This document shows positions 1 through 5,352 of a stretch of DNA of 10,190 nt, piece by piece; position 1 is the first letter of the stretch; each line of letters starts with the position of its first letter. The position numbers and the translations under genes are program-made. The DNA comes from Patescibacteria group bacterium (GTDB taxonomy: Bacteria; Patescibacteriota; Microgenomatia; UBA1400; PJMF01). Location of the stretch: assembly GCA_018813375.1 (NCBI GenBank), contig JAHJBU010000030.1, forward strand, positions 1 to 10,190. Reading direction: 5' to 3'. The notes under the pieces are model-generated. The model saw nothing but the letters and a program-made list of their open reading frames with translations, did no database searches and was not told the origin of the DNA.

Positions 1-16
1 CATTTCTCTCCCCCAG

Positions 17-37
17 AGTAGAGAAGAGCTAATAAAA
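17..37 (+). repeat. Imperfect inverted repeat, left end
   Basis: Starts AGTAGAGAAGAG and pairs with the reverse complement of 2233-2253 at 19 of 21 positions, including 12 identical bases in a row. Together the copies enclose the recombinase gene and the whole gene-free region (2.24 kb). The repeat is purine-rich, so chance similarity is a real possibility. Confidence 0.4.
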
Positions 38-87
38 TATTTCCCAAAATTATCCCGATACATCAATATTAATTTTTTAACACTCCT

Positions 88-148
88 ATTAGCAATTAAA
101 ATACTATTCTGCTAATGACCGATAACAAAAACTCTGCTCAATTTGAGC
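88..148 (-). terminator. Possible weak transcription end after the recombinase gene
   Basis: Reading the minus strand past the TAA stop, a GCTCA/TGAGC dyad (148-136) is followed within a few bases by a T5 run (near 130-126). Farther on there is an ATTAGCA/TGCTAAT hairpin. Both stems are short and AT-rich and the U-tract is poor, so this is only a weak candidate for an intrinsic terminator. Confidence 0.25.
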
Positions 149-151
149 TAA

Positions 152-1087
152 TTATAAATCAGAGTGAAATTTCTGATGCATCTTTCGTAACTGTGGTCTA
201 GTCACGTGTGTATAGATTTGAGTGGTAGCAATATTCTTATGCCCCAACATCTCCTGTACCTCTCGAAGCCCAGCTCCATTAGCTAATAAATCGGTGGCAA
301 AAGTGTGACGAATACCATGCGGACTAATCTTAACTGGAAGCTTAGCTCTTTTTGCATACTTATCTACTAGCCGTTGCACACTTCTAGCTGTGAGGCGCAT
401 CTCTTCACCATCTTTAAATAGCTCTGGCTTCTTACCAGAAAAGCGAATAAAAACAGGACGCCAATCATCTTCTCGACTATTTAACCACCTATCCAACCAA
501 ACTACAGCTCGGTCACTTAAAAATACTACCCTAGGCCTACGACCCTTACCAATCACCCCAAACTCGCGCCGCTTGGTATCTACTTGATCTCGATTAAGAG
601 AAACCAACTCACTCACCCGTAAACCAGTTGAAAAAAGCACCTCAAGAATAACCTTATCTCGTAGTCCAGCCTTAGAGCTTAAATTTGGCTGATTCATTAA
701 TCTTTCCATCTGTTCTATTGACAAAAACTGCATATGCTGTGATTCCCCCTTAGGAAGATCAACTTTCTCTGGCTGAAGCACCCGGGCATCATTCTTAACC
801 AGCCATTTTAGCCAAGAGCGCAGAGCAATTATATAATAAGATTGAGTTTTTCTACTCAAAGGATCACCGTGTTTATCTGTGTATCTATTTAGATACACCC
901 TGTATTTTCGCAGTACCTCCTGATCCAACTCTTTAATATCTTTATAACCATGATTTTTAAACCACTGTGCAAATCTGTTTAAGTAATGACCGTAATTTCT
1001 AATTGTTAACGGACTTAAATTACGCTCAACTTCTAGATGTTCTAAAAAATTTATAATTGATTCATATGGTAGGGTAGAGGTACTCAC
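152..1087 (-). CDS. XerC/XerD-type tyrosine recombinase
   Basis: A complete 311-residue tyrosine recombinase, the usual length for XerC/XerD. The SAM-like N-terminal DNA-binding domain covers about residues 8-100 and the catalytic domain about 115-305. All catalytic residues are visible: Arg157 (TGLRVSE), Lys181 (GKGRRPR), His257 and Arg260 (HGIRHTFA), His283 (LGHKN) and the nucleophile Tyr292 (IYTHV). The family breaks and rejoins DNA through a 3'-phosphotyrosine to resolve chromosome dimers or to integrate elements. The start is GTG; an in-frame TAG four codons upstream (1097-1099) and no Met codon before residue 119 leave few alternatives. No usable Shine-Dalgarno site precedes it. Upstream lies a 1.17-kb gene-free region with a dif-like dyad. 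The sequence alone does not separate a housekeeping Xer from an element-borne integrase. Confidence 0.93.
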   Translation of the reverse strand: MSTSTLPYESIINFLEHLEVERNLSPLTIRNYGHYLNRFAQWFKNHGYKDIKELDQEVLRKYRVYLNRYTDKHGDPLSRKTQSYYIIALRSWLKWLVKNDARVLQPEKVDLPKGESQHMQFLSIEQMERLMNQPNLSSKAGLRDKVILEVLFSTGLRVSELVSLNRDQVDTKRREFGVIGKGRRPRVVFLSDRAVVWLDRWLNSREDDWRPVFIRFSGKKPELFKDGEEMRLTARSVQRLVDKYAKRAKLPVKISPHGIRHTFATDLLANGAGLREVQEMLGHKNIATTQIYTHVTRPQLRKMHQKFHSDL

Positions 1088-1093
1088 ACCTAA

Positions 1094-1122
1094 ATACTAT
1101 CAGACACTAGCAAACTCCTCAA
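1094..1122 (-). promoter_or_regulatory. Possible promoter of the recombinase gene, leaderless arrangement
   Basis: On the minus strand TTGAGG (1122-1117, 4/6 to the -35 consensus) is followed after 17 nt by TAGTAT (1099-1094, 4/6 to the -10 consensus). The expected start of transcription falls at or next to the GTG start codon, which would give a leaderless mRNA and explain the missing Shine-Dalgarno site. Both hexamers are weak. Confidence 0.3.
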
Positions 1123-1215
1123 GTATTTGCTAATATCTATTTCTAGTAAATAATTCCCATATATCAATCTAAAATTTATGATATACTTCGATATAAATTG
1201 ATAGAAAAACTAATT

Positions 1216-1225
1216 AAATCACAGA
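1216..1225 (+). repeat. ATCACAG repeat, copy 1
   Basis: AAATCACAGA contains the heptamer ATCACAG (1218-1224), the first of five copies, all on the plus strand, within the gene-free region. The others are at 1304-1310, 1397-1403, 1408-1414 and 1976-1982. Confidence 0.55.
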
Positions 1226-1292
1226 AAAAAGGATGCGACCTCTCTTTGAAGACATAATTTTTATATTATTTTATTTTACGCTTATTTTTTAA

Positions 1293-1314
1293 CTCCAATT
1301 CTTATCACAGCACT
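1293..1314 (+). repeat. 22-bp direct repeat, left copy
   Basis: Matches 1965-1986 at 21 of 22 positions (the sixth base is A here and T there). The shared core is TTCTTATCACAGCACT. The copies are 672 bp apart in the same orientation and flank the dif-like dyad. Confidence 0.75.
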
Positions 1315-1393
1315 GCTTATTTTTAAAAAAAAATTTAATTTACAAAATTTAACAATTATTTAACAAAATAAAATAGCAAAGTTTGAATACACG

Positions 1394-1415
1394 ATAATCA
1401 CAGAATAATCACAGA
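1394..1415 (+). repeat. Tandem 11-bp repeat ATAATCACAGA x2
   Basis: Two perfect, directly adjacent copies of ATAATCACAGA (1394-1404 and 1405-1415). The 11-bp period is about one helical turn, so two bound proteins would sit on the same face. They carry copies 3 and 4 of the ATCACAG heptamer. Confidence 0.8.
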
Positions 1416-1803
1416 GCATGAATTTCTACTAATCATTATTTTAAAAATTTTATTGAGACTAATTTTTATACAAAACACATGCTTAAAATTGATGCACCAG
1501 GCTAAGAATACTTCCACCTACTAGAGATAAGCTATTTAAATGCTTCAAAAACGGCTTTTTGCATAGTTAGATGACCAATCCTGCATCTAATTTGCGTATC
1601 AAACTTACAAAATTATTAAAATTAATAGAGAACACCAATAAATAAAAAAGGACATACTTAAAAAACCTAGGAATGATACCAACGCCAATAAACAGAGCAG
1701 AAACACAAAATATTAATAAAACAAATAAATTTATAAACCTGAATATATTACAAAATAAGATTAAAAGAGGTAATAAAAACCTATCTTGACTTATTTAAGC
1801 ATT

Positions 1804-1831
1804 ACGTCGCAAAAGTTATATTGTGCGACAC
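1804..1831. other. Candidate Xer (dif-like) recombination site
   Basis: The left arm ACGTCGCAAAA (1804-1814), centre GTTATA (1815-1820) and right arm TTGTGCGACAC (1821-1831) form the 11+6+11 bp layout of Xer sites. The two arms match in inverted orientation at 8 of 11 positions. Both carry CGCAnAA at the inner end, resembling the inner half CGCATAA of the E. coli XerC arm. The site lies about 720 bp upstream of the recombinase gene. A competing perfect 9-bp dyad, TATATTGTG and CACAATATA (1817-1837), overlaps it, so a plain hairpin or operator is possible. Confidence 0.4.
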
Positions 1832-1964
1832 AATATATTATCTATATTTTATCCATGCACCCTTTGAAAAGAGGAGTTTCACTACTACACCCTGCTAAAA
1901 AGACATAAACAAGCTTTAAATTTATAATTCCTCCCTCAATGAGTCTGTTTTCAACCACGCGAAG

Positions 1965-1986
1965 CTCCATTTCTTATCACAGCACT
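1965..1986 (+). repeat. 22-bp direct repeat, right copy
   Basis: Second copy of the repeat at 1293-1314, with one mismatch. It ends 2 bp before a perfect 14-bp palindrome (1989-2002) and includes the fifth ATCACAG heptamer. Confidence 0.75.
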
Positions 1987-1988
1987 CT

Positions 1989-2068
1989 CCAGGCTAGCCT
2001 GGTAAACCCATGTTCGGGTTATTTATATAATTCTGGCATCTCTTGCTCCTCCAGAGAAGTACCTCTGG
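1989..2068. repeat. Cluster of three GC-rich dyads
   Basis: Three inverted repeats follow one another. The first is a perfect palindrome CCAGGCT/AGCCTGG (1989-2002). The second is AACCC/GGGTT with a 6-nt loop (2005-2020), and the third is CCAGAG/CTCTGG with a 6-nt loop (2051-2068). The stems are much richer in GC than the surrounding DNA. No T-run follows on either strand, so they do not look like intrinsic terminators. They could be part of a structured RNA or protein-binding sites; no known family is recognised. Confidence 0.55.
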
Positions 2069-2121
2069 TATTCTATGCTTAGTTTTACTTCCCTTTAAAC
2101 AAGATTTACTGCAATTAGAAA

Positions 2122-2199
2122 CTATATCAATTAATTATTAATTAAATCCTATAATATTTAGTTTTCCACAATTTTCACAGCTATATCAAACTATATCAA
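2122..2199 (+). repeat. Three CTATATCAA direct repeats with an AT palindrome
   Basis: CTATATCAA occurs at 2122-2130, 2181-2189 and 2191-2199; the last two are spaced by 10 bp. Between the first and second lie the perfect 15-bp palindrome TTAATTATTAATTAA (2131-2145) and TTTTCCACA (2162-2170), which is 8/9 to a DnaA box. The arrangement is iteron-like but short. Confidence 0.55.
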
Positions 2200-2232
2200 C
2201 CTCTTCCCTCTTCTCTGGTTTAAGGCTATCTT

Positions 2233-2253
2233 TTTTAATAACTCTTCTCTACT
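2233..2253 (-). repeat. Imperfect inverted repeat, right end
   Basis: Partner of 17-37 (19/21 in inverted orientation). It lies directly beyond the stop codon of the membrane protein gene, so it could mark an element boundary at the end of the yebC transcription unit. Confidence 0.4.
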
Positions 2254-2255
2254 TT

Positions 2256-3035
2256 CTACTTATATGGGAAAAAAATTATAAACATGACAACAATAAACAC
2301 CATTACTAGGCTATATTCACGCAAAGTACTCTTAAATAAACGCTCTTTTAAAAAATTATGTAAAATTCCTAGACCAACATATAAAAATGCCATAATAAAC
2401 AAAGCCATGTTCCATTGCGAAAAAGGATAAAAAGATAAAATCAAAGCCAGCTCAATTAAAAATAAGGTTAGAACGCCGCTTAAAGCTGAAATTTCCCCAC
2501 TTACATAGTTTTCTAGCTTAACTGACCAAAGCGACATTAAAACCAGCGGGAAATGAAGCAAACCAACTAATAAACCATTGAGATAAAAAGGTAATCTTAA
2601 TCCAAAAACTGTGTTGGTAAACAATAGTGAAGTCAAAAGGGTAAACAATAACCCGATCGCATGGGCAGCATGAAGTAGCTGGATGGTTCTACCCTTGGCG
2701 ACTGAGTAGATATTTGAGGTTAAAAACAAAGCGTACATACCGACTCCAAAAATTCCTAAAATAATTAGCTTGCTCACAAAGCTCTCTGGTAACAAAAAGT
2801 AAAATAACCCAACTGCAGCTGCATATAGGGCTGGAAAAGGAACTATTGTGAACCACTCATGGGGCTGAAGATCGTCTGCTAAAGCCCAAGCAGACATAAA
2901 AAAAGACAGCATAGACAATAACCCAACTGCCCAATATCGCAACTCGAGAGACACATATGCAACTCCCAATAAACCCAAGCTCAATAAAATAGAAGTAACT
3001 ACAAATTTCTCACGACGTCTCATAGACAAAGACAT
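2256..3035 (-). CDS. Polytopic inner-membrane protein of unknown function
   Basis: A 259-residue, very hydrophobic protein that I do not recognise. About nine membrane segments are predicted by eye, near residues 10-30, 34-53, 61-83, 86-107, 121-142, 150-170, 182-203, 208-228 and 240-257. The N-terminus before the first segment is basic (MRRREK), which suggests it stays cytoplasmic. There are no long soluble loops and no clear catalytic motif; a His pair near 122-125 and His161 lie in or near the membrane. The gene begins 6 nt after the yebC stop and has only a poor ribosome site, so it is very likely cotranscribed with yebC and read through coupling. The Met1 start is chosen over Met5 because both are equally placed and the first fits the spacing. 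Function cannot be assigned. Confidence 0.85.
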   Translation of the reverse strand: MSLSMRRREKFVVTSILLSLGLLGVAYVSLELRYWAVGLLSMLSFFMSAWALADDLQPHEWFTIVPFPALYAAAVGLFYFLLPESFVSKLIILGIFGVGMYALFLTSNIYSVAKGRTIQLLHAAHAIGLLFTLLTSLLFTNTVFGLRLPFYLNGLLVGLLHFPLVLMSLWSVKLENYVSGEISALSGVLTLFLIELALILSFYPFSQWNMALFIMAFLYVGLGILHNFLKERLFKSTLREYSLVMVFIVVMFIIFFPYK

Positions 3036-3041
3036 TGTACT

Positions 3042-3632
3042 CTATTCTTTATTACTCCACACCCCAGCACAAAAAACTTCTTCTACATCCTCATTTTCTA
3101 GCAATATATCGATTAAATTTTGAAGCTGTTGTTGAGTACTTTCATCTTTAATAGGAATATGAGTGACACAGATATAACTCTCTTCCACTTGTCCACTACT
3201 GTTTTGTAAAGTAGCATCAGCCCGACTAAACATATACATCACACTCCCGGGTGCACCCATACTACCACCAGCTGTAGAAAAAGAATTTTTTAGCTCAGAA
3301 CTCATGCGATTGACATTATCCGTGACTGTCGTCACCAGCATCCCTACTCCACCTGGTCCAAAACCTTCATAAACTATCTCTTGCACCATGCTAGCGCCAT
3401 TTTTCCCCAAGCCCTTATCAATTGCTCGCGCAATATTCTCTTTAGGCATGTTGGCCTCTCGAGTTTTCTCCAAAACAGTACGCAGGGTTGGATTTTGCGC
3501 AGGATCACCAGAACCACCTTCTTTAACAGCAGCCCGAATTTGTCTAGATAACTGACCAAACAACTTACCTCTTTTTTTATCCTGAGCACCCTTACGGTTT
3601 TTAATATTGGACCACTTACTATGTCCTGACAT
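3042..3632 (-). CDS. yebC: YebC/PmpR family protein, shortened
   Basis: The canonical YebC/TACO1 N-terminus is present: MSGHSKW at residue 1, GKLFGQLSRQI at 22-32, NPTLRTVLEKTREANMPKENI at about 47-67, then YEGFGPGGVG at 88-97 and GSVMYMF at 129-135. The family is described as DNA-binding regulators and as translation factors that relieve stalling at proline stretches. Typical members have about 240-250 residues; this one has 196. The loss falls between MYMF and the final helix-strand unit (IDILLENEDVEEVF, 174-187), so most of domain III is missing while domains I and II remain. The reading frame is clean, so this is not a frameshift. A good ribosome site, AAAGGAAG, lies about 7 nt before the ATG. 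It leads a two-gene unit with the membrane protein and diverges from the TPR gene. Confidence 0.92.
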   Translation of the reverse strand: MSGHSKWSNIKNRKGAQDKKRGKLFGQLSRQIRAAVKEGGSGDPAQNPTLRTVLEKTREANMPKENIARAIDKGLGKNGASMVQEIVYEGFGPGGVGMLVTTVTDNVNRMSSELKNSFSTAGGSMGAPGSVMYMFSRADATLQNSSGQVEESYICVTHIPIKDESTQQQLQNLIDILLENEDVEEVFCAGVWSNKE

Positions 3633-3674
3633 AAATTGCTTCCTTTCATTATTTATTTATCAGCTTTAGACAGA

Positions 3675-3703
3675 ATTGTAAAATTTTTATTGTCAGTTGA
3701 CAA
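3675..3703 (-). promoter_or_regulatory. yebC promoter
   Basis: Minus-strand -35 TTGTCA (3703-3698, 5/6), 17-nt spacer, -10 TACAAT (3680-3675, 5/6). Transcription would begin near 3668, giving a leader of about 36 nt that contains the AAAGGAAG ribosome site. Confidence 0.65.
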
Positions 3704-3704
3704 T
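3689..3704. promoter_or_regulatory. 16-bp palindrome holding both divergent -35 boxes
   Basis: ATTGTCA, a 2-bp GT centre, then TGACAAT: perfect 7-bp arms. The arms contain the -35 hexamers of both promoters, so polymerase cannot easily occupy both, and a dimeric regulator bound here would block both. The palindrome may simply follow from two overlapping TTGACA-like boxes. Confidence 0.6.
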
Positions 3705-3725
3705 CATTGACCAGCACGGTATTCT
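3697..3725 (+). promoter_or_regulatory. Promoter of the TPR gene
   Basis: Perfect -35 TTGACA (3697-3702), 17-nt spacer, -10 TATTCT (3720-3725, 4/6). The start would be near 3732, about 34 nt before the ATG. The -35 overlaps the yebC -35 on the other strand. Confidence 0.6.
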
Positions 3726-3765
3726 TCGTCGTTACTAATTATTTAGTAGCTACCTCTAGGCACAC

Positions 3766-4497
3766 ATGAGTCAAACTCTTAAACTTCAACAACAAGCAAT
3801 TAATGCCGCCAAAAATCAAAATTGGGAAAAAGCAATTCAAATTAACCAAAAGCTTTTGGAGTTAAAACCCTTAGATATTAACGCCCTCAATCGATTAGGA
3901 GCGACATATCTCCAGCTTAATAAATCAACCAAGGCTAAAAAATATTTTAAATTAGTACTAGGGGTTGACCGTTCCAATAAATTAGCTAAAAAACATCTAG
4001 AGAGAATTAAAAACAAACAAAATACTAATCTTCCATCATTTTCAAATGAATATTTTATCGAAGAACCAGGAAAAACTAAGTCTGTAGAGCTCTACAGACT
4101 AGCTGATAAAAATGTACTCTCCAAAATATCTATTGGTCAAGAGTGTCAACTTCAGCCTAAAAATCGCTATATTTCAATTTGTCGCGATGACGTTTATATC
4201 GGTTCTCTACCCGAAGACCTATCCTTTAGACTCACTAAATTAATTAAATCAGGCAATACTTATTCATGCCGCGTTAGATCTTGTGATAAATCATATTGCG
4301 TAGTTCACCTCAGAGAACTTGAGCGCTCCAAAAGAAATAAAAACACCAACTCTTTCCCCAATAGCCATGGTAGTATTACTGCTACTATCAATGAAGTCGA
4401 TGAATCAATGTTAGAAGGGGATATTCCAGTTGAAATTGTAGATACTGACACCGATGCTGAAAAAACCATCGATGATATTCAAACTCGAGAAGATTAA
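3766..4497 (+). CDS. TPR-repeat protein with C-terminal beta-rich domain (HIRAN-like?)
   Basis: A 243-residue soluble protein, the only plus-strand gene here. Two TPR units cover about residues 6-39 (AAKNQNWEKAIQINQKLLELKP) and 40-73 (ALNRLGATYLQLNKSTKAKKYFKLVL), a scaffold for protein contacts. After a linker, residues about 116-185 form a probable beta domain with IGQECQL, YISI, VYIGSLPEDL and LIKSGNTYSCRV. This spacing recalls HIRAN-type nucleic-acid-binding domains, but the match is by eye only. The tail from about 205 is acidic. There is no signal peptide or membrane segment. The ribosome site is weak. The stop overlaps the stop of the convergent LytR_C gene by 4 nt. A partner of YebC or of translation is possible from the shared promoter region, but that is inference. 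Confidence 0.85.
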   Translation: MSQTLKLQQQAINAAKNQNWEKAIQINQKLLELKPLDINALNRLGATYLQLNKSTKAKKYFKLVLGVDRSNKLAKKHLERIKNKQNTNLPSFSNEYFIEEPGKTKSVELYRLADKNVLSKISIGQECQLQPKNRYISICRDDVYIGSLPEDLSFRLTKLIKSGNTYSCRVRSCDKSYCVVHLRELERSKRNKNTNSFPNSHGSITATINEVDESMLEGDIPVEIVDTDTDAEKTIDDIQTRED

Positions 4498-5348
4498 TTT
4501 ATTTTTTTAGCTAAATCTTCCCCAATAAAAATCACTAAATCTGCACGGTATTCCTGCCTCAATTTATAATTATCCTGCTTAACTATTTGAGTAGGAAAAA
4601 GAGCTTGAGCTCGATCTACTAAAGCCTGACACGCTAAATTATCAGCCTCATAAGAAAAAGTTGATAGTTGATAAGGACTACTTTGATCAACAATTCTTAC
4701 TACCACTGCCCCAGTCTTCTCCAAAATTGTTGACATCTCTGCTGCCAAACCAGCTTTATTTGTAGTATTAACCACTGCTACCAGGCAATCTTCATAAATC
4801 ATAGAGGCTGCAGAAGTTTTAAGTTGATCTAAAGCTATTGGTTGAGTTTCAATTTTAACCTGCTCCATTGGTATAGATCTGGTAAAAAAAAGTAGTTTAA
4901 GCGACTCAACTAACAGCTGAGGATGAGCCAAGTCTTTAATGACCATGTTTTTAAGCTGTCTTTGAAGATGTTTTTTTGTTTCTAAATTTGATTGAAAACT
5001 AAAATCTGACACTTCATCTACCACCACCCCCACTGCCCAGCTCATAGCAGCTGATTGAAAACGATGATCTTTTTTCTCCATTTTTAATAACGGATAAACA
5101 GCTTCGAGCTGATACTCGCCATAGCCACCAATAACCTCTACCAACTGTGAGCTGAGCGGAAAAATCTGAATTTTTTGTACAGATGGCAAAAAATATGCAA
5201 AATATATTTGACTTTTAGAACCATCTATTTTTGATGAAGAGAACACAACATGCTTATTGTTATCTAGAGTAAATAAATGTGGCCCAGCTACCAAAATAGA
5301 CCCGATAATTAACACAATTAAAATGATTAAAATTAAAAACCTGGTCAT
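4494..5348 (-). CDS. Membrane-anchored LytR/CpsA/Psr-like protein with LytR_C domain
   Basis: A 284-residue protein with one N-terminal membrane anchor (residues 4-24) and the rest outside the cytoplasm. Residues about 30-160 follow the outline of a LytR-CpsA-Psr core (SQIYFAYFLPSVQKIQIFPL, then GGYGEYQLEAVYPLLKME). Residues about 189-284 match the LytR_C domain: VAVVNTTNKAGLAAEM at the front and ADLVIFIGEDLA at the end. LCP enzymes attach glycopolymers to the cell wall. Here the place of the catalytic SIPRDT-type motif reads FPLSSQ, so the Arg and Asp are absent and activity is doubtful. The gene starts 4 nt after tsf without a clear ribosome site, which points to translational coupling. A structural envelope role is plausible; the function is not proved. 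Confidence 0.75.
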   Translation of the reverse strand: MTRFLILIILIVLIIGSILVAGPHLFTLDNNKHVVFSSSKIDGSKSQIYFAYFLPSVQKIQIFPLSSQLVEVIGGYGEYQLEAVYPLLKMEKKDHRFQSAAMSWAVGVVVDEVSDFSFQSNLETKKHLQRQLKNMVIKDLAHPQLLVESLKLLFFTRSIPMEQVKIETQPIALDQLKTSAASMIYEDCLVAVVNTTNKAGLAAEMSTILEKTGAVVVRIVDQSSPYQLSTFSYEADNLACQALVDRAQALFPTQIVKQDNYKLRQEYRADLVIFIGEDLAKKIN

Positions 5349-5352
5349 TAAT

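Larger units (their letters stand above)
1..151. other. Short gene-free stretch downstream of the recombinase gene
   Basis: No coding potential is visible. It contains a 7-bp inverted repeat (ATTAGCA at 88-94 and TGCTAAT at 110-116, 15-nt loop), a small dyad GCTCA/TGAGC (136-148) just after the recombinase stop codon, and the left copy of an inverted repeat at 17-37. Confidence 0.6.
1088..2255. other. 1.17-kb AT-rich gene-free region with repeats and dyads
   Basis: No credible gene, tRNA or known RNA is visible on either strand. The region holds a long A/T tract (about 1320-1380), five same-strand ATCACAG copies, three CTATATCAA copies, a 22-bp direct repeat, a dif-like 11+6+11 dyad, a cluster of GC-rich hairpins (1989-2068) and a 15-bp AT palindrome (2131-2145). 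Neighbouring genes elsewhere are separated by only 1-100 nt, so a gap of this size is exceptional here. A role in recombination, segregation or replication is inference; a decayed gene remnant is the alternative. Confidence 0.7.

Noticed and set aside
1546..1561. CAAAAA/TTTTTG hairpin with CGGC loop as a terminator
   Set aside because: The stem is almost entirely A:T and no gene ends nearby.
1605..1706. Short hydrophobic minus-strand reading frame (about 33 residues from GTG) resembling a small membrane peptide
   Set aside because: No ribosome site, no ATG at the front, and T-rich DNA encodes Phe/Leu/Ile by composition alone.
2003..2022. TTCGGGTT segment reminiscent of a tRNA T-arm
   Set aside because: No acceptor, D or anticodon arm can be drawn around it on either strand.
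1088..2255. Calling the region the chromosomal replication origin
   Set aside because: Only one 8/9 DnaA-like box is present, with no dnaA, dnaN or rep gene in view; kept only as a possibility among the findings.
3374..3649. 91-codon minus-strand reading frame across the front of yebC
   Set aside because: It lies entirely within the well-supported YebC gene and its leader, in another frame, and shows no protein-family features.
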